A stretch of 64,000 nucleotides of DNA, from positions 126,360-190,359 of the forward strand of contig NZ_DS989814.1 in the NCBI RefSeq assembly GCF_000155775.1. Reading direction: 5' to 3'. Source of the stretch: Glaciecola sp. HTCC2999. GTDB taxonomy: Bacteria; Pseudomonadota; Gammaproteobacteria; Enterobacterales; Alteromonadaceae. Positions within the stretch are counted from its first letter, which is position 1. Each line of letters starts with the position of its first letter. Below, one piece after another: positions 39,075 through 53,597 of this stretch. Both the position numbers and the translations under genes were made by a program. The notes under the pieces were generated by a model. The model did no database searches, was not told where the DNA came from, and saw only the letters and a program-made list of their open reading frames with translations.

Positions 39075-40196
39075 ATGTTTGCAGAATCCCCCATCACTCG
39101 TCGTAAGTCTCTACGGATCAATGTTGGTAATGTCCCTATTGGGGATGGTGCGCCAATCGCGGTGCAATCGATGACCAATACACCGACGACCGATGTCGCC
39201 GCAACTGTTGATCAAATTAATCGTATCGTAGCAGTAGGTGGCGATATTGTTCGAGTATCTGTGCCGACGATGGAAGCGGCTGAAGCGTTTAAATTAATTA
39301 AACAACAAGTGTCTGTCCCTTTAGTCGCAGATATTCATTTCGATTATCGTATTGCCTTAAAAGTAGCCGAATATGGGGTGGATTGCTTACGTATTAATCC
39401 TGGTAATATTGGCAATATGGATCGTGTCCGTTCAGTGGTGGATTGTGCCAAAGATAAAAATATTCCAATTAGGATTGGGGTGAATGGCGGTTCATTAGAA
39501 AAAGACCTTCAGGAAAAATATGGGGAGCCGACGCCTGCCGCACTGGTAGAGTCAGCTATGCGTCATGTTGATATTCTCGACAAATTAAACTTTGATCAAT
39601 TCAAAATCTCGGTTAAAGCATCTGATGTTTTTTTAGCCGTTGGGGCATATCGTGAATTAGCCAAACAAATCATCCAACCATTGCATCTAGGCATCACTGA
39701 AGCTGGCGGAATGCGTTCAGGTTCTGTCAAAAGTGCGGTTGGTTTGGGGATGTTATTGGCTGAAGGGATTGGTGACACATTACGCGTGTCGTTGGCAGCG
39801 GATCCCGTTGAAGAAATTAAAGTAGGTTTTGACATTTTAAAATCGTTGCGAATTCGTTCTCGTGGGATTAATTTTATTGCTTGTCCGAGTTGTTCTCGTC
39901 AAGAATTTGATGTGATTGGCACAGTGAATGCGCTAGAGCAGCGAGTTGAAGATATTTTAACACCAATGGATGTATCTATTATTGGCTGTGTCGTCAACGG
40001 TCCGGGTGAAGCCGAAGTATCAGATATTGGTTTAACAGGCGCGCGTAATATGAGCGGCTTTTATCTAGATGGTGAGCGTCAACGTGAGCGTCTTGCAAAT
40101 GATGATTTAGTTGACCAATTAGAAAAGAAAATTCGCGCTAAAGCAGCGCAACTAGATCCAAAACAACGCATAAAAGTACAAGAAGTCGATTCATAA
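39075..40196 (+). CDS. ispG: 4-hydroxy-3-methylbut-2-enyl diphosphate synthase
   Basis: [4Fe-4S] enzyme of the MEP isoprenoid pathway, 373 aa. N-terminal TIM barrel ([42 protein letters not shown]), cluster cysteines in [10 protein letters not shown] and [11 protein letters not shown]. Begins 6 bp after rodZ. A terminator follows. Confidence 0.98.
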   Translation: MFAESPITRRKSLRINVGNVPIGDGAPIAVQSMTNTPTTDVAATVDQINRIVAVGGDIVRVSVPTMEAAEAFKLIKQQVSVPLVADIHFDYRIALKVAEYGVDCLRINPGNIGNMDRVRSVVDCAKDKNIPIRIGVNGGSLEKDLQEKYGEPTPAALVESAMRHVDILDKLNFDQFKISVKASDVFLAVGAYRELAKQIIQPLHLGITEAGGMRSGSVKSAVGLGMLLAEGIGDTLRVSLAADPVEEIKVGFDILKSLRIRSRGINFIACPSCSRQEFDVIGTVNALEQRVEDILTPMDVSIIGCVVNGPGEAEVSDIGLTGARNMSGFYLDGERQRERLANDDLVDQLEKKIRAKAAQLDPKQRIKVQEVDS

Positions 40197-40220
40197 GATT
40201 ATCTAGACTATACCTAAGCG

Positions 40221-40254
40221 AATAAAGCCCCTATAATATGGGGCTTTATTTTAT
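40221..40254 (+). terminator. Intrinsic terminator after ispG
   Basis: AATAAAGCCCC (40221-40231) and GGGGCTTTATT (40240-40250) form a perfect stem followed by TTTT. Ends the rlmN-ispG unit before hisS. Confidence 0.9.
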
Positions 40255-40289
40255 CTCATTTTTAATTATAACCGAGCGAGCATTTTTAC

Positions 40290-41567
40290 GTGGCAAAAAC
40301 GATCCAAGCAATACGCGGCATGAATGATTGTCTACCAGAGCAATCTGGTATTTGGCAGTACGTTGAGAACATACTCCGTTCTACAGTTGCTCAGTATGGT
40401 TATCAAGAAATTAGAATGCCGATTGTCGAGAGCACAGAGTTATTTAAACGCTCTATTGGTGAAGTGACTGATATCGTTGAAAAAGAGATGTATACCTTCG
40501 ATGATCGCAATGGGGATTCGCTTACCCTTCGCCCTGAAGGAACGGCTAGTGCGGTGCGTGCAGGTAACCAACATGGCTTAATTTATAACCAGCAACAACG
40601 CCTATGGTATATGGGACCGATGTTCCGTCATGAGCGTCCGCAAAAAGGGCGATACCGTCAATTCCATCAATTTGGCGTGGAAACCTATGGTTTAGCTGGC
40701 CCTGATATTGATGCCGAAGTCATTAGCCTAAGTGCACGTTTATGGCGTAAATTAGGGATTGCAGATAAGGTGACCCTAGAGATTAATTCTTTAGGCTCAA
40801 ATGCTGCAAGAGCGGAGTATAAAACGTTGTTAGTTGAGTTTTTAGAAGCGCATAAAGCACAGCTAGATGAAGACTCTCAACGTCGAATGTACACTAATCC
40901 ATTACGGGTATTAGATTCTAAAAATCCAGAAGTGCAAGCGATCTTAAGTGATGCGCCAAAGCTCCAAGACCATCTAGATGAAGCAAGTGCTGCGCATTTT
41001 TCACAATTGTGTGAACGATTAGCACAATTAGGTATCTCATACCGTGTTAATCCTAAATTGGTACGCGGTTTAGATTATTATAATGCGACTGTATTTGAAT
41101 GGGTCACTGATACCTTAGGTGCCCAAGGGACTATTTGTGCTGGCGGTCGATATGACGGTCTAGTCGAGCAGTTAGGGGGCAAAGCAGCCCCAGCAGTCGG
41201 ATTCGCGTTAGGTTTAGAGCGCTTAGTGTTGATGTTGACTGAGTTAGGGTTGACCGATGATGTCCCTGCTGCTGTCGATGTCTATGTTACCGCTTTAGGT
41301 GAAGATGCGGTATTATATGCGCAAACCACAGCAGAGATGTTGCGAGACACTACTGATTTAAGAGTGCAAATGCACTGTGGTGGTGGCAATATGAAGAAAC
41401 AGCTAAAACGTGCCGATAGTGCGCAAGCTCGAGTTGCATTATTGATTGGTGGTACTGAAGCTTCCGATCAGCAAGTTACAATCAAATATTTAGGCGGTGA
41501 TGCTGACCAAACGACTGTCGCATTAGCGCAATTAAGCTCAACGCTTAATGCTTTTTTTAACCCATAA
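40290..41567 (+). CDS. hisS: Histidyl-tRNA synthetase
   Basis: Class II synthetase, 425 aa, GTG start. Motif 2 [20 protein letters not shown], histidine-binding [15 protein letters not shown], motif 3 GFALGLERL and a C-terminal anticodon-binding domain. Leads hisS-yfgM-bamB-der. Confidence 0.98.
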   Translation: MAKTIQAIRGMNDCLPEQSGIWQYVENILRSTVAQYGYQEIRMPIVESTELFKRSIGEVTDIVEKEMYTFDDRNGDSLTLRPEGTASAVRAGNQHGLIYNQQQRLWYMGPMFRHERPQKGRYRQFHQFGVETYGLAGPDIDAEVISLSARLWRKLGIADKVTLEINSLGSNAARAEYKTLLVEFLEAHKAQLDEDSQRRMYTNPLRVLDSKNPEVQAILSDAPKLQDHLDEASAAHFSQLCERLAQLGISYRVNPKLVRGLDYYNATVFEWVTDTLGAQGTICAGGRYDGLVEQLGGKAAPAVGFALGLERLVLMLTELGLTDDVPAAVDVYVTALGEDAVLYAQTTAEMLRDTTDLRVQMHCGGGNMKKQLKRADSAQARVALLIGGTEASDQQVTIKYLGGDADQTTVALAQLSSTLNAFFNP

Positions 41568-41608
41568 ATCAAGTATCCATTGATACGAGTATTGAAGTAG
41601 GAAAATCC

Positions 41609-42247
41609 ATGGAACAGTTCGCAACAGAAGAACAACAAGTAGAAGCGATTAAAAAGTTTTGGAAAGACAACGGCAGCGCAATTATTATTGGCGCAGTGCT
41701 TGGTCTTGGAGCGTTATGGGGATGGCGTTATTATACTGATACCCAAATAATGACCAAGGAAACAGCATCGACAGAGTATCAAACATTGGTCACTTCATTA
41801 TCAGAAGATGCTGCGTTAGATGAAGCAACTGCTTTTATCACTGCGCAAGGTGAGACGGGTTATGCCCCACTTGCCGGTTTCATCGCAGCACAAGCAGCGG
41901 TTGAAAAAGCAGATTTTCCAGCGGCTATTAGTCAGTTACAAAATATAACCACATTAACCAATGATGCTGTTTTGTTAAACGTAGCTAACTTACGCTTAGC
42001 CAGAGTTCAATTTGCTACTGTAGATTATACGGCAGCGTTAACCAGTCTCAATAATGTGACTAATGAGGCATTTATTGCCGATAAAGAAGCGTTGCGCGGT
42101 GATATATTAGTAGCTCAAGGTGACTTTGCCCAAGCTCAATCGGCTTATACTGCTTCATTAGCTGCAAATGATGATCGTTCGGTACAAATTCGTTTAGATA
42201 ATATCGGCGCGATGATTGATGCTGCCGCTGATGCAACTGGAAACTAA
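41609..42247 (+). CDS. yfgM: YfgM, ancillary subunit of the Sec translocon
   Basis: 212 aa. Short cytosolic head, one TM (IIIGAVLGLGALWGWRYY, about 24-41), then a periplasmic TPR domain (YAPLAGFIAAQAAVEKADFPAAISQLQ). In E. coli YfgM binds PpiD and SecYEG. Strictly conserved position between hisS and bamB. Confidence 0.93.
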   Translation: MEQFATEEQQVEAIKKFWKDNGSAIIIGAVLGLGALWGWRYYTDTQIMTKETASTEYQTLVTSLSEDAALDEATAFITAQGETGYAPLAGFIAAQAAVEKADFPAAISQLQNITTLTNDAVLLNVANLRLARVQFATVDYTAALTSLNNVTNEAFIADKEALRGDILVAQGDFAQAQSAYTASLAANDDRSVQIRLDNIGAMIDAAADATGN

Positions 42248-42250
42248 TTT

Positions 42251-43468
42251 ATGAAGTTGACCTCACGCGTATCGTTATTAGCTGGATTATTGTCAATCAC
42301 TTTACTGGGTGGATGTGCGAGTGTTACTCAACCCGTGATAGATTGGTTTGAAGATGAAGAAGTACTTGAGATCCGTAATTTAACGCCTATTGAAAATGTT
42401 GTGGATATGCAAGTGCAATGGCAACACGATGTGGGAAACGGCGTGGGTGATTATTTCTCTCGTCTTCAACCTCAAGTGGCCAATGGCAATGTGTTTGCCG
42501 CCGACCGCCAAGGGCTAGTCGTCGCTTTTGACAGTGCAGGTGAAAAATTATGGCAAACTCGCATTAATGAAGCAGGCAGTTTTTTCTCTTCGGGTGTTTC
42601 GGCTAAATTAGCTGGCGGGATCACTGTCAGCGCAGAGCATATCTGGATAGGCACTGAGGATGGTCGCTTACTTGGATTGAATCAAACTTCTGGTGCAATA
42701 GAAAAAGATATTACCGTAGCAGGAGAAATTATCGCAGCTCCATCAGTAGGTGATGGTTTAGTCGTGGTTAACACAACGGCTGGACGCCTATTTGCTTACA
42801 GCATAGAAACGGGTGAAGAAGTTTGGATGCACGAATCTGATGTGCCGCCATTATCGCTTCGTGGTACATCATCACCGCTAGTCGCTAATGGTGGTGTCTT
42901 GGTCGGCACTGCGGCGGGAAAACTCCAAGTTAATATCTCTGATTCTGGATTGGTTGCATGGGAGGCGACGGTAACAACACCTTCCGGTGCGACTGAGCTA
43001 GAGCGTATTATTGATGTGGATTCACAACCATTAATTGTTGGTGCTAATGTTTACATTGTCTCTTTTAATGGTGCTTTGACAGCTGTTGAATTGCGTTCAG
43101 GTAGAGTGGTGTGGAAACGTGAGTATGCTAGTTATCGTAATTTAACCGTGGCTGGAAATCGTCTTGTTGTATCTGATATTAATGGCAATATTTTTGCGTT
43201 AGATGTGCGCAACGGTGTGGAAATGTGGTCGCAATCAACATTCAAAGGACGAGACTTAACCTCTGGCGTAATGTTTGGTAAATACATAGCCTTTGGCGAT
43301 AACTTTGGTGTGGTACATTTAGTTGACCCCATCGATGGTTCATTAGTTTCAAGAAAAACATTAGGTAACGACAAGGATGAACGCTTTTTTGCGCCAGGCG
43401 TCGTTGCAAATAATATTTTGTATATGCAAAATGCAAAAGGTACTTTATTTGCGTTAGGTTCAGAGTAA
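42251..43468 (+). CDS. bamB: Outer-membrane assembly lipoprotein BamB
   Basis: 405 aa. Lipobox in SITLLGGC (Cys22), then an eight-bladed PQQ-type propeller with repeated W-x-T/D and A-x-D/ANG-x-V/L motifs (GKLWQTRINEAG, GEEVWMHESD, GRVVWKREYA, GVEMWSQST). Part of the BAM complex. ATG 3 bp after yfgM. Confidence 0.96.
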   Translation: MKLTSRVSLLAGLLSITLLGGCASVTQPVIDWFEDEEVLEIRNLTPIENVVDMQVQWQHDVGNGVGDYFSRLQPQVANGNVFAADRQGLVVAFDSAGEKLWQTRINEAGSFFSSGVSAKLAGGITVSAEHIWIGTEDGRLLGLNQTSGAIEKDITVAGEIIAAPSVGDGLVVVNTTAGRLFAYSIETGEEVWMHESDVPPLSLRGTSSPLVANGGVLVGTAAGKLQVNISDSGLVAWEATVTTPSGATELERIIDVDSQPLIVGANVYIVSFNGALTAVELRSGRVVWKREYASYRNLTVAGNRLVVSDINGNIFALDVRNGVEMWSQSTFKGRDLTSGVMFGKYIAFGDNFGVVHLVDPIDGSLVSRKTLGNDKDERFFAPGVVANNILYMQNAKGTLFALGSE

Positions 43469-43499
43469 TCTGACGCAAGTAACATTTTAAGGTAATCTC

Positions 43500-44945
43500 A
43501 TGCTTCCCGTTCTGGCTTTAGTCGGCCGTCCCAATGTCGGTAAATCGACACTTTTTAATCGTTTAACCAATACCCGAGATGCACTTGTTGCAGATTTTCC
43601 TGGATTAACTCGTGATCGTAAATATGGTCAAGCTAAGGTTGAAGACCGTCAATTCATTGTCATTGATACTGGTGGGATCACCGGTGATGAAGCAGGCATT
43701 GACGCAGCAATGGCCGAACAATCCTTATTGGCGATTGATGAGGCTGATGTCGTTCTGTTCTTGGTTGATGCCCGAGCAGGTCTGACTGCAGCTGACCAAG
43801 GTATTGCTGAGTACCTTCGTAAGCAAGAAAAAACAGTCTATGTCGTGGCAAATAAAGTCGATGGCATTGATGGTGATAGTGAAAGTGCAGACTTTTATGC
43901 GTTGGGTATGGGTAACGTCCAACAAATTGCTGCCGCGCATGGCCGTGGCGTAGCGCAGTTATTAGATTTGACCTTATCTCCTTTAGCAGAAAACTTCCCT
44001 GATATGATTGCCGTTGAGCCAGAGCGCAACGATGATGATGAGGATGCTGAAAAACAACTTGAACGATTGCAGAATCTTCCTATTAAATTGGCCGTCGTTG
44101 GTAAACCTAATGTTGGTAAATCGACTCTGACTAACCGTATCTTAGGTGAAGAACGAGTCGTGGTTTATGACCAACCCGGTACAACCCGTGATAGCATATT
44201 CATTCCAATGGAGCGGGATGAGCGTGAATATATATTAATTGATACTGCAGGCGTACGTAAGCGCCGCAAAATTAATGAAGCAGTTGAAAAGTTTTCGATT
44301 GTAAAAACCTTGCAAGCCATTGAAGAGGCGAATGTCGTTCTATTAGTCATTGATGCACGAGAAGGGATTTCAGATCAAGATTTAAGCTTATTAGGTTTTA
44401 TTTTGAATGCTGGTCGTTCATTAGTCCTAGCGGTGAATAAATGGGATGGTTTACAAGCCCATGTGAAAGATGAGATAAAACGCGAACTCGATCGCCGTCT
44501 TGGTTTTGTCGATTTTGCTCGATTACATTTTATTTCTGCATTACACGGCACTGGCGTTGGACATTTATTTGAGTCGGTACAAGAGGCTTATGAATCAGCG
44601 ACACGTCGTATTAATACTTCAATGCTGACACGTATTATGGAGATGGCTCAAGAAGACCATAATCCACCACTGGTACGTTCGCGTCGAGTGAAAATGAAAT
44701 ATGCCCATGCCGGTGGGTATAACCCGCCTGTTGTGGTGATCCATGGTAATCAAGTGGATGATTTGCCTGATTCTTATAAGCGTTACTTAATGAATTATTA
44801 TCGTAAGTCATTGAAAGTGATGGGGACACCAATAAGGATTGAATTCCGTGAAGGCGCTAATCCGTTTGAAGGTAAAAAGAACTCGTTGACGATATCTCAG
44901 CAACGCAAACGCAAACGTTTGATGTCATTTCATCAGAAAAAATAG
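43500..44945 (+). CDS. der: Ribosome biogenesis GTPase Der (EngA)
   Basis: 481 aa with two GTPase domains: G1 [17 protein letters not shown] and G2 [17 protein letters not shown], then the KH-like domain ([30 protein letters not shown]). Acts in 50S assembly. An acidic linker ([12 protein letters not shown]) joins the two G domains. AAGG precedes the ATG. Confidence 0.98.
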   Translation: MLPVLALVGRPNVGKSTLFNRLTNTRDALVADFPGLTRDRKYGQAKVEDRQFIVIDTGGITGDEAGIDAAMAEQSLLAIDEADVVLFLVDARAGLTAADQGIAEYLRKQEKTVYVVANKVDGIDGDSESADFYALGMGNVQQIAAAHGRGVAQLLDLTLSPLAENFPDMIAVEPERNDDDEDAEKQLERLQNLPIKLAVVGKPNVGKSTLTNRILGEERVVVYDQPGTTRDSIFIPMERDEREYILIDTAGVRKRRKINEAVEKFSIVKTLQAIEEANVVLLVIDAREGISDQDLSLLGFILNAGRSLVLAVNKWDGLQAHVKDEIKRELDRRLGFVDFARLHFISALHGTGVGHLFESVQEAYESATRRINTSMLTRIMEMAQEDHNPPLVRSRRVKMKYAHAGGYNPPVVVIHGNQVDDLPDSYKRYLMNYYRKSLKVMGTPIRIEFREGANPFEGKKNSLTISQQRKRKRLMSFHQKK

Positions 44946-44963
44946 TATCTGAACAAATCATAA

Positions 44964-44993
44964 AGCCTGACTAATGTTAATATTAGTTAGGCT
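44964..44993. terminator. Hairpin between convergent der and DUF799 lipoprotein gene
   Basis: AGCCTGACTAA (44964-44974)/TTAGTTAGGCT (44983-44993), one G-U pair, 8-nt loop. Only weak T-runs follow on either side, so it is a possible rather than certain terminator. Confidence 0.5.
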
Positions 44994-45009
44994 ATATGCT
45001 TTATATTTA

Positions 45010-45684
45010 CTACTGACCTTCGACAATTGGTTGCTTATACTCTCTAGATCTTGGTCCCGGTAGTAGTCCATTAACACTATTTTTAGACAACAATCGACTC
45101 GCAGTAATACCTGCAATTTTGAACCCTTGGTCTGACACGGTTTCAATAATTTGATTCATCGCTGCCACTACCAACATGCCAATTAAACCACCACTATTAC
45201 TGTTACTTCTCGTTTCTGCACTAGATGCTGTAGCCGTTTTTTCCCATAGTAAATTCCCTGTAGAAAGGTCGATAAGCTGAGCTGAGATTGTCACTACGGT
45301 ATCACTAGAAATTATCACATAACTTGTACCGTATTCTTGGATATTAAGATAGAGCGCGGTATCAGCACCAAATATCTCTTGTAGTTTCTCTTTTGGTAAT
45401 GCGTGAATATCCTCAGGAACCGTTAACCCATTGTTCCTAAATGTTTGTTCAACTAAAGCAACTGGTAATGGGTAGTAACCTGCCTCAGAAATAGGAGCAA
45501 TGACACGCGACATGACACCGTAAGTAGCTACTACTTCCGTTGTGTTATTTATAGGAGGTAATACCAAAATAGAAGAAGGATCAGATTTTCTGAATTCAGT
45601 ATAATCATAAAGGACTGGTGTACTACCACAACCTACCAGGATTAAGCAAAGTACACTGATAAATACATTATTGAAATATTTCAT
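45010..45684 (-). CDS. DUF799 (GNA1162-like) lipoprotein
   Basis: 224 aa. Signal peptide with lipobox LILVGC (Cys19). The body (SSILVLPPINNTTEVVATYGVMSRVIAPISEAGYYPLPVALVEQTFRNNGL) matches the DUF799/GNA1162 family known from Neisseria and Pseudomonas, which has a TolB-N/CsgG-like fold. Function unknown. Third gene of a three-lipoprotein operon, 2 bp after the DUF4810 gene, with AAGGA upstream. Confidence 0.87.
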   Translation of the reverse strand: MKYFNNVFISVLCLILVGCGSTPVLYDYTEFRKSDPSSILVLPPINNTTEVVATYGVMSRVIAPISEAGYYPLPVALVEQTFRNNGLTVPEDIHALPKEKLQEIFGADTALYLNIQEYGTSYVIISSDTVVTISAQLIDLSTGNLLWEKTATASSAETRSNSNSGGLIGMLVVAAMNQIIETVSDQGFKIAGITASRLLSKNSVNGLLPGPRSREYKQPIVEGQ

Positions 45685-45686
45685 AA

Positions 45687-46034
45687 TTATCCTTTATGTT
45701 GGCTTAATAAGAAGTCTATAAAATTAGCAGACTCAGGGAATAATGTTTTCTCTTTGGTAAAATGGACTTCTCCATCAAGTGGATTACCATTTTCAAAATA
45801 TAACATTGCTAAGTGCGCATGAACGCCAGGAGCGACTGCTTGACCATTTTCTTGAGTGGTAGCGATGACAAGTTTCATTTGTTCAATCTGTTCTGCAGTG
45901 CTAAGTTCATCGGCCTTTAGAAATTGATATACAGATGATGGATAAGCGCCATAATAATATAAGGGAGGATTCTGAGTAGCACCACAACCTGACAGTATAA
46001 AGATGGTCGTTAATAGACTAACTAATATTTTCAT
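45687..46034 (-). CDS. DUF4810 lipoprotein
   Basis: 115 aa. Lipobox FILSGC (Cys17), then PPLYYYGAYPSSVYQFLKADE and HAHLAMLYFENGNPLDGEVHFTKEKTLFPESANFIDFLL, the DUF4810 pattern, with a TPR-like pair of helices. It always accompanies CsgG-like and DUF799 lipoproteins. AAGGA lies upstream of the ATG. Confidence 0.87.
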   Translation of the reverse strand: MKILVSLLTTIFILSGCGATQNPPLYYYGAYPSSVYQFLKADELSTAEQIEQMKLVIATTQENGQAVAPGVHAHLAMLYFENGNPLDGEVHFTKEKTLFPESANFIDFLLSQHKG

Positions 46035-46043
46035 AAATATTCC

Positions 46044-46718
46044 TTAAAGTTTCCAAGCGCCACTTTCAATGCCGTTGACTAAATTATTAACTGCCTCGCG
46101 TAATGCTAGATCAAGTACTTTACCGTTTAATGTAGAATCATAACCAGCCGTACTACCAAAACCGACTACTTCACGTTCGGATAAGCTATATTCACCTGCA
46201 CCTTGTGAAGAAAATACTAATTCGGAGTTAGTCACATCAACGACATTTATAGTCACTTTTGCATAGGCAATTTGTGATTTACCTTTGCCCAATAAACCAA
46301 ATAGTTGTTTGTCGCCAATATTTTTGCGTCCAAACTCAGTAACATCCCCGGTAATGACAAATCGAGCTCCAGAAAATTTTTGTTTTGAACCTGAAAAGTT
46401 AGCTTCGGATTGGAGAATTTCTAAATTGTCTCTATCAAGCACAGTAAAACGATTTGTTTGTTGTAAGTGGCTCATTAAAGAGGTTTTAGCTTGATTGCCT
46501 AAACGATCGTTACCAGATGAGAAAATGCCATTTTGAAAGCTCGAGCGATTAACAAATTTTCCGACAGCTAATTTACTTTTATTGCCCGAATATACTGTGT
46601 TATAACTATTAACCTTCGGTGTATCAATAACCTTAGAAGTAGTTGTTGCAGAGCAGCCAGTTAAAATTAAGAAAGCGGGTAATGCAATGTAATATAATGA
46701 TTTTATTGTTAGTTTCAA
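46044..46718 (-). CDS. CsgG/HfaB-family lipoprotein
   Basis: 224 aa. The body (KLAVGKFVNRSSF, SLMSHLQQTNRFTVLDRDNLEIL, ARFVITGDVTEFG, AYAKVTINVVDVTNSELVFSSQGAGEYSLSERE) is CsgG-like. CsgG itself forms the curli export pore, but these shorter homologues without curlin genes have no proven role. TTG start at 46718 is chosen because AAAGGA lies 6 nt upstream and it gives a clean lipoprotein signal KLTIKSLYYIALPAFLILTGC (Cys22); the longer frame starting at TTG 46748 has no such site. First gene of the trio. Confidence 0.88.
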   Translation of the reverse strand: MKLTIKSLYYIALPAFLILTGCSATTTSKVIDTPKVNSYNTVYSGNKSKLAVGKFVNRSSFQNGIFSSGNDRLGNQAKTSLMSHLQQTNRFTVLDRDNLEILQSEANFSGSKQKFSGARFVITGDVTEFGRKNIGDKQLFGLLGKGKSQIAYAKVTINVVDVTNSELVFSSQGAGEYSLSEREVVGFGSTAGYDSTLNGKVLDLALREAVNNLVNGIESGAWKL

Positions 46719-46897
46719 AATGATTCCTTTAAATATTTGATAGTACAATTCTAATTTAGTATATAAATCATATTAAGTAAAATATAAAAGACTGAGCTTG
46801 TTTTTAAATTTATATATTTAAGTATTCATACAAATGTTAAGCGATTATTGACGAAATAAACTTCGCATAGTGATGGTGTTTATCTACACTCTATTAA

Positions 46898-50300
<3,403 letters not shown>

Positions 50301-50398
50301 GAAAGAAAAAGCCCTTTTACGTAAAATATGTTTACCTTAAACCTAAAGATCATTATAATTATACCGCAGTTAACACCCTGATACAGAAGGTTATTTGC

Positions 50399-51868
50399 AT
50401 GCTAAGAATTGCTCAAGAAGCACTCACATTTGACGATGTTCTCATCGTTCCTGGACACTCACAAGTGCTCCCTCATACTGCAAAGCTAAATACGCGTCTA
50501 ACGCGCAAAGTGAATTTGAACATTCCACTTATTTCTGCCGCTATGGATACGGTATCAGAAGCACGTTTAGCCATCGCGCTCGCTCAAGAAGGCGGCATTG
50601 GTTTTATTCATAAAAACATGTCTCCAGAGCAGCAAGCAGAACACGTACGCCAAGTGAAAAAGTACGAATCCGGTGTCGTTTCTGACCCGGTAACTGTTCG
50701 TTCTAATGCCACTATAGGTCAAGTAAACGAGTTAAGCCAGCGCCTAGGCTATTCGGGTTTCCCTGTGACCGATGAAGAAAATAATCTTATTGGCATCGTC
50801 ACTGGGCGTGATTTACGTTTTGAAACGCATCTTAATGCCTCTATTGAAACGGTCATGACACCTAAAGATCGTCTAGTGACGGTTAAATCAGGTGAGTCTT
50901 CTGAGGTGGTGCTAGAATTAATGCATGAACATCGCATTGAAAAAATTCTAGTTGTCGATAATGACTTTAAATTACATGGTTTGATCACGGTTAAAGATTT
51001 CCAAAAAGCGGAAAATAAGCCTAACGCATGTAAAGATGAGTTAGGTCGCCTACGCGTCGGTGCTGCAGTCAGTGTCGGTCCTGGTACAGATGAACGTATC
51101 GCTGGTTTAATCGACGCAGGTGTTGATGTATTGCTAATCGATACGTCGCATGGTCACTCTCAAGGTGTCATTGATCGTGTCGCTAAAGTCCGTGCTGATT
51201 ATCCTGATGTCCAACTTATTGCTGGTAATGTCGCTACTGGTGCGGGTGCTAAAGCACTTGCTGATGCAGGTGTTGATGCCGTAAAAGTAGGTATAGGCCC
51301 TGGTTCTATTTGTACTACTCGGATTGTGACGGGTTGTGGTGTGCCGCAAATTACCGCTATTTCTGATGCTGTAGATGCTTTAGCGGGGACTGATATTCCA
51401 GTCATTGCTGATGGTGGCATTCGCTTCTCTGGTGATATTGTTAAAGCATTAGTAGCAGGCGCAAGCTGCGTCATGGTAGGTTCTATGCTAGCCGGTACTG
51501 AAGAAGCACCTGGTGAAGTCGAATTATATCAAGGTCGCTACTATAAGTCTTATCGTGGTATGGGATCATTAGGTGCCATGGATCAAAGTAACGGTTCATC
51601 GGATCGTTATTTCCAAGATAGCAAAAACGCAGAAAAACTCGTTCCAGAAGGTATTGAAGGACGTGTGGCGTACAAAGGACCTATCAATAACATCATTCAC
51701 CAACAAATGGGCGGTTTACGTTCTGCGATGGGACTTACAGGCTGTGAGACCATCAATGAGCTCAACACTAAACCACAATTTGTGAAGGTGACAGCCGCTG
51801 GTATGGGCGAATCCCATGTCCATGATGTTAGCATCACGAAGGAAGCGCCAAACTACCGTTTAGGCTAA
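50399..51868 (+). CDS. guaB: Inosine-5'-monophosphate dehydrogenase
   Basis: 489 aa, oxidises IMP to XMP. Barrel start [17 protein letters not shown], two CBS domains (about 93-205), catalytic cysteine loop [17 protein letters not shown], and flap GSLGAMDQ. First gene of guaBA. Confidence 0.98.
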   Translation: MLRIAQEALTFDDVLIVPGHSQVLPHTAKLNTRLTRKVNLNIPLISAAMDTVSEARLAIALAQEGGIGFIHKNMSPEQQAEHVRQVKKYESGVVSDPVTVRSNATIGQVNELSQRLGYSGFPVTDEENNLIGIVTGRDLRFETHLNASIETVMTPKDRLVTVKSGESSEVVLELMHEHRIEKILVVDNDFKLHGLITVKDFQKAENKPNACKDELGRLRVGAAVSVGPGTDERIAGLIDAGVDVLLIDTSHGHSQGVIDRVAKVRADYPDVQLIAGNVATGAGAKALADAGVDAVKVGIGPGSICTTRIVTGCGVPQITAISDAVDALAGTDIPVIADGGIRFSGDIVKALVAGASCVMVGSMLAGTEEAPGEVELYQGRYYKSYRGMGSLGAMDQSNGSSDRYFQDSKNAEKLVPEGIEGRVAYKGPINNIIHQQMGGLRSAMGLTGCETINELNTKPQFVKVTAAGMGESHVHDVSITKEAPNYRLG

Positions 51869-51891
51869 ACTACGTTTTATTCTTAATTTAT

Positions 51892-51926
51892 CAGGCTAGC
51901 CTATAACGCTAGCCTGTTGTGTTTTT
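51892..51926 (+). terminator. Weak terminator/attenuator hairpin between guaB and guaA
   Basis: CAGGCTAGC (51892-51900) and GCTAGCCTG (51908-51916) are perfect arms with a 7-nt loop, then TTGTGTTTTT to 51926. The interrupted T-run suggests partial termination inside the guaBA operon. Confidence 0.5.
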
Positions 51927-51942
51927 ACAAAGAGACCATGCC

Positions 51943-53520
51943 ATGACAGCAAACATTCATTCTCAAAAAATCCTAATTTTAGATTTTGGTTCACAATACA
52001 CGCAGTTAATTGCTCGTCGTATCCGTGAAATCGGTGTCTATTGTGAACTATGGGCTTGGGATGTCACAGAACAACAAATCCGTGATTTCTGTCCTGATGG
52101 TATTATCTTATCTGGAGGTCCTGAGTCGGTGACTGAAGCCGGTTCTCCGCGAGCACCACAATATGTATTTAATGCTGGTGTGCCGGTATTAGGTATCTGT
52201 TATGGTATGCAAACCATGGCACAGCAATTAGGCGGTGCGGTTCAAGGTTCTGATTTACGTGAATTTGGTTATGCTCAGGTTGAAGTCGTTGAAGCTAACC
52301 CATTACTTGCTAACATCGAAGATCATATTAGTGATTCAGGCAATGCCTTGCTCGATGTGTGGATGAGCCATGGTGATAAAGTCTCTGCAATCCCGCCTGG
52401 TTTTGTGAAAGTGGCACAAACCGAGAGTTGTCCGTTTGCAGCAATGGCGAATGAAGAAAAACGTTTTTATGGGGTGCAGTTCCATCCAGAAGTAACCCAC
52501 ACTCGTCAAGGTGAGCGTTTATTATCTCATTTTGCATTGAATATTTGTGGCTTAGAGAAGCTATGGACACCGGATGCGATTATCGAAGATGCCATTGCCC
52601 GTATCAAAGAAAAAGTCGGTGATGATGAGGTCATTCTTGGATTGTCAGGTGGTGTTGATTCATCTGTTGTAGCAATGTTGATTCACCGCGCCATTGGTCC
52701 AAAATTGACGTGTGTGTTTGTAGATAATGGTTTGTTACGTTTAAACGAAGGCCAACAAGTCATGGACATGTTTGGTGATCACTTTGGTTTAAATATTATT
52801 AAAGTAGACGCAGAAGATCGCTTCCTAGCCGCGTTAGCAGATGAGTCTGATCCTGAAGCGAAGCGTAAAATCATCGGACATGAATTTGTAAATGTGTTTG
52901 ATGAAGAATCTCGTAAATTAGAAAATGCAAAATGGCTTGCCCAAGGCACTATTTATCCTGATGTAATTGAATCGGCAGGTTCAGCAACGGGTAAAGCACA
53001 CGTGATTAAATCTCACCATAATGTTGGTGGCTTGCCAGAAGACATGGAAATGGGCCTAGTTGAGCCATTACGTGAGCTATTTAAAGATGAAGTGCGCAAG
53101 ATCGGTCTTGAGCTAGGTTTACCGTATGACATGCTATACCGTCACCCTTTCCCTGGACCAGGTTTAGGAGTACGTGTTTTAGGTGAAATCAAAAAAGAAT
53201 ATTGTGATTTATTGCGCCGAGCAGATGCGATCTTTATCGAAGAATTACATGCAGCCGATTTGTATCATAAAGTCTCTCAGGCCTTTACGGTATTCTTACC
53301 AGTACGCTCTGTAGGCGTCATGGGTGATGCGCGTAAATACGATTGGGTGGTGTCGCTTCGTGCTGTTGAAACGATTGATTTCATGACGGCACACTGGGCG
53401 CATTTACCGTATGATTTCTTAGGTAAAGTATCAAATCGAATTATCAACGAAATCGATGGTATTAGCCGAGTGGTATACGATATATCAGGTAAACCACCTG
53501 CAACGATTGAGTGGGAATAG
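51943..53520 (+). CDS. guaA: GMP synthase (glutamine-hydrolysing)
   Basis: 525 aa, same as E. coli; makes GMP from XMP. Class I glutaminase domain ([21 protein letters not shown]), PP-loop [14 protein letters not shown]-terminal dimerisation domain ending [11 protein letters not shown] at 51943 (after AGAG, 8-nt spacer) replaces an in-frame start at 51919 that has no homology support. Confidence 0.98.
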   Translation: MTANIHSQKILILDFGSQYTQLIARRIREIGVYCELWAWDVTEQQIRDFCPDGIILSGGPESVTEAGSPRAPQYVFNAGVPVLGICYGMQTMAQQLGGAVQGSDLREFGYAQVEVVEANPLLANIEDHISDSGNALLDVWMSHGDKVSAIPPGFVKVAQTESCPFAAMANEEKRFYGVQFHPEVTHTRQGERLLSHFALNICGLEKLWTPDAIIEDAIARIKEKVGDDEVILGLSGGVDSSVVAMLIHRAIGPKLTCVFVDNGLLRLNEGQQVMDMFGDHFGLNIIKVDAEDRFLAALADESDPEAKRKIIGHEFVNVFDEESRKLENAKWLAQGTIYPDVIESAGSATGKAHVIKSHHNVGGLPEDMEMGLVEPLRELFKDEVRKIGLELGLPYDMLYRHPFPGPGLGVRVLGEIKKEYCDLLRRADAIFIEELHAADLYHKVSQAFTVFLPVRSVGVMGDARKYDWVVSLRAVETIDFMTAHWAHLPYDFLGKVSNRIINEIDGISRVVYDISGKPPATIEWE

Positions 53521-53533
53521 TGATTAAATAAGT

Positions 53534-53572
53534 AAAAACGCTATTATTGAATTTCGATAATAGCGTTTTTTT
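53534..53572. terminator. Bidirectional terminator between guaA and pldA
   Basis: AAAAACGCTATTAT (53534-53547) and ATAATAGCGTTTTT (53557-53570) form a perfect 14-bp stem with A and T runs on both flanks; it serves the two convergent genes. Confidence 0.92.
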
Positions 53573-53597
53573 ATGCCGATAATTTATGTGGTGTTGC

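Noticed and set aside
45010..46718. Curli biogenesis locus
   Set aside because: Only a CsgG-like protein is present; no CsgA/B/E/F-like proteins flank it, and the companions are DUF4810 and DUF799.
50301..50398. Purine riboswitch upstream of guaB
   Set aside because: The 98-bp divergent gap with xseA is too short and shows no purine aptamer core; only AT-rich promoter-like sequence is present.
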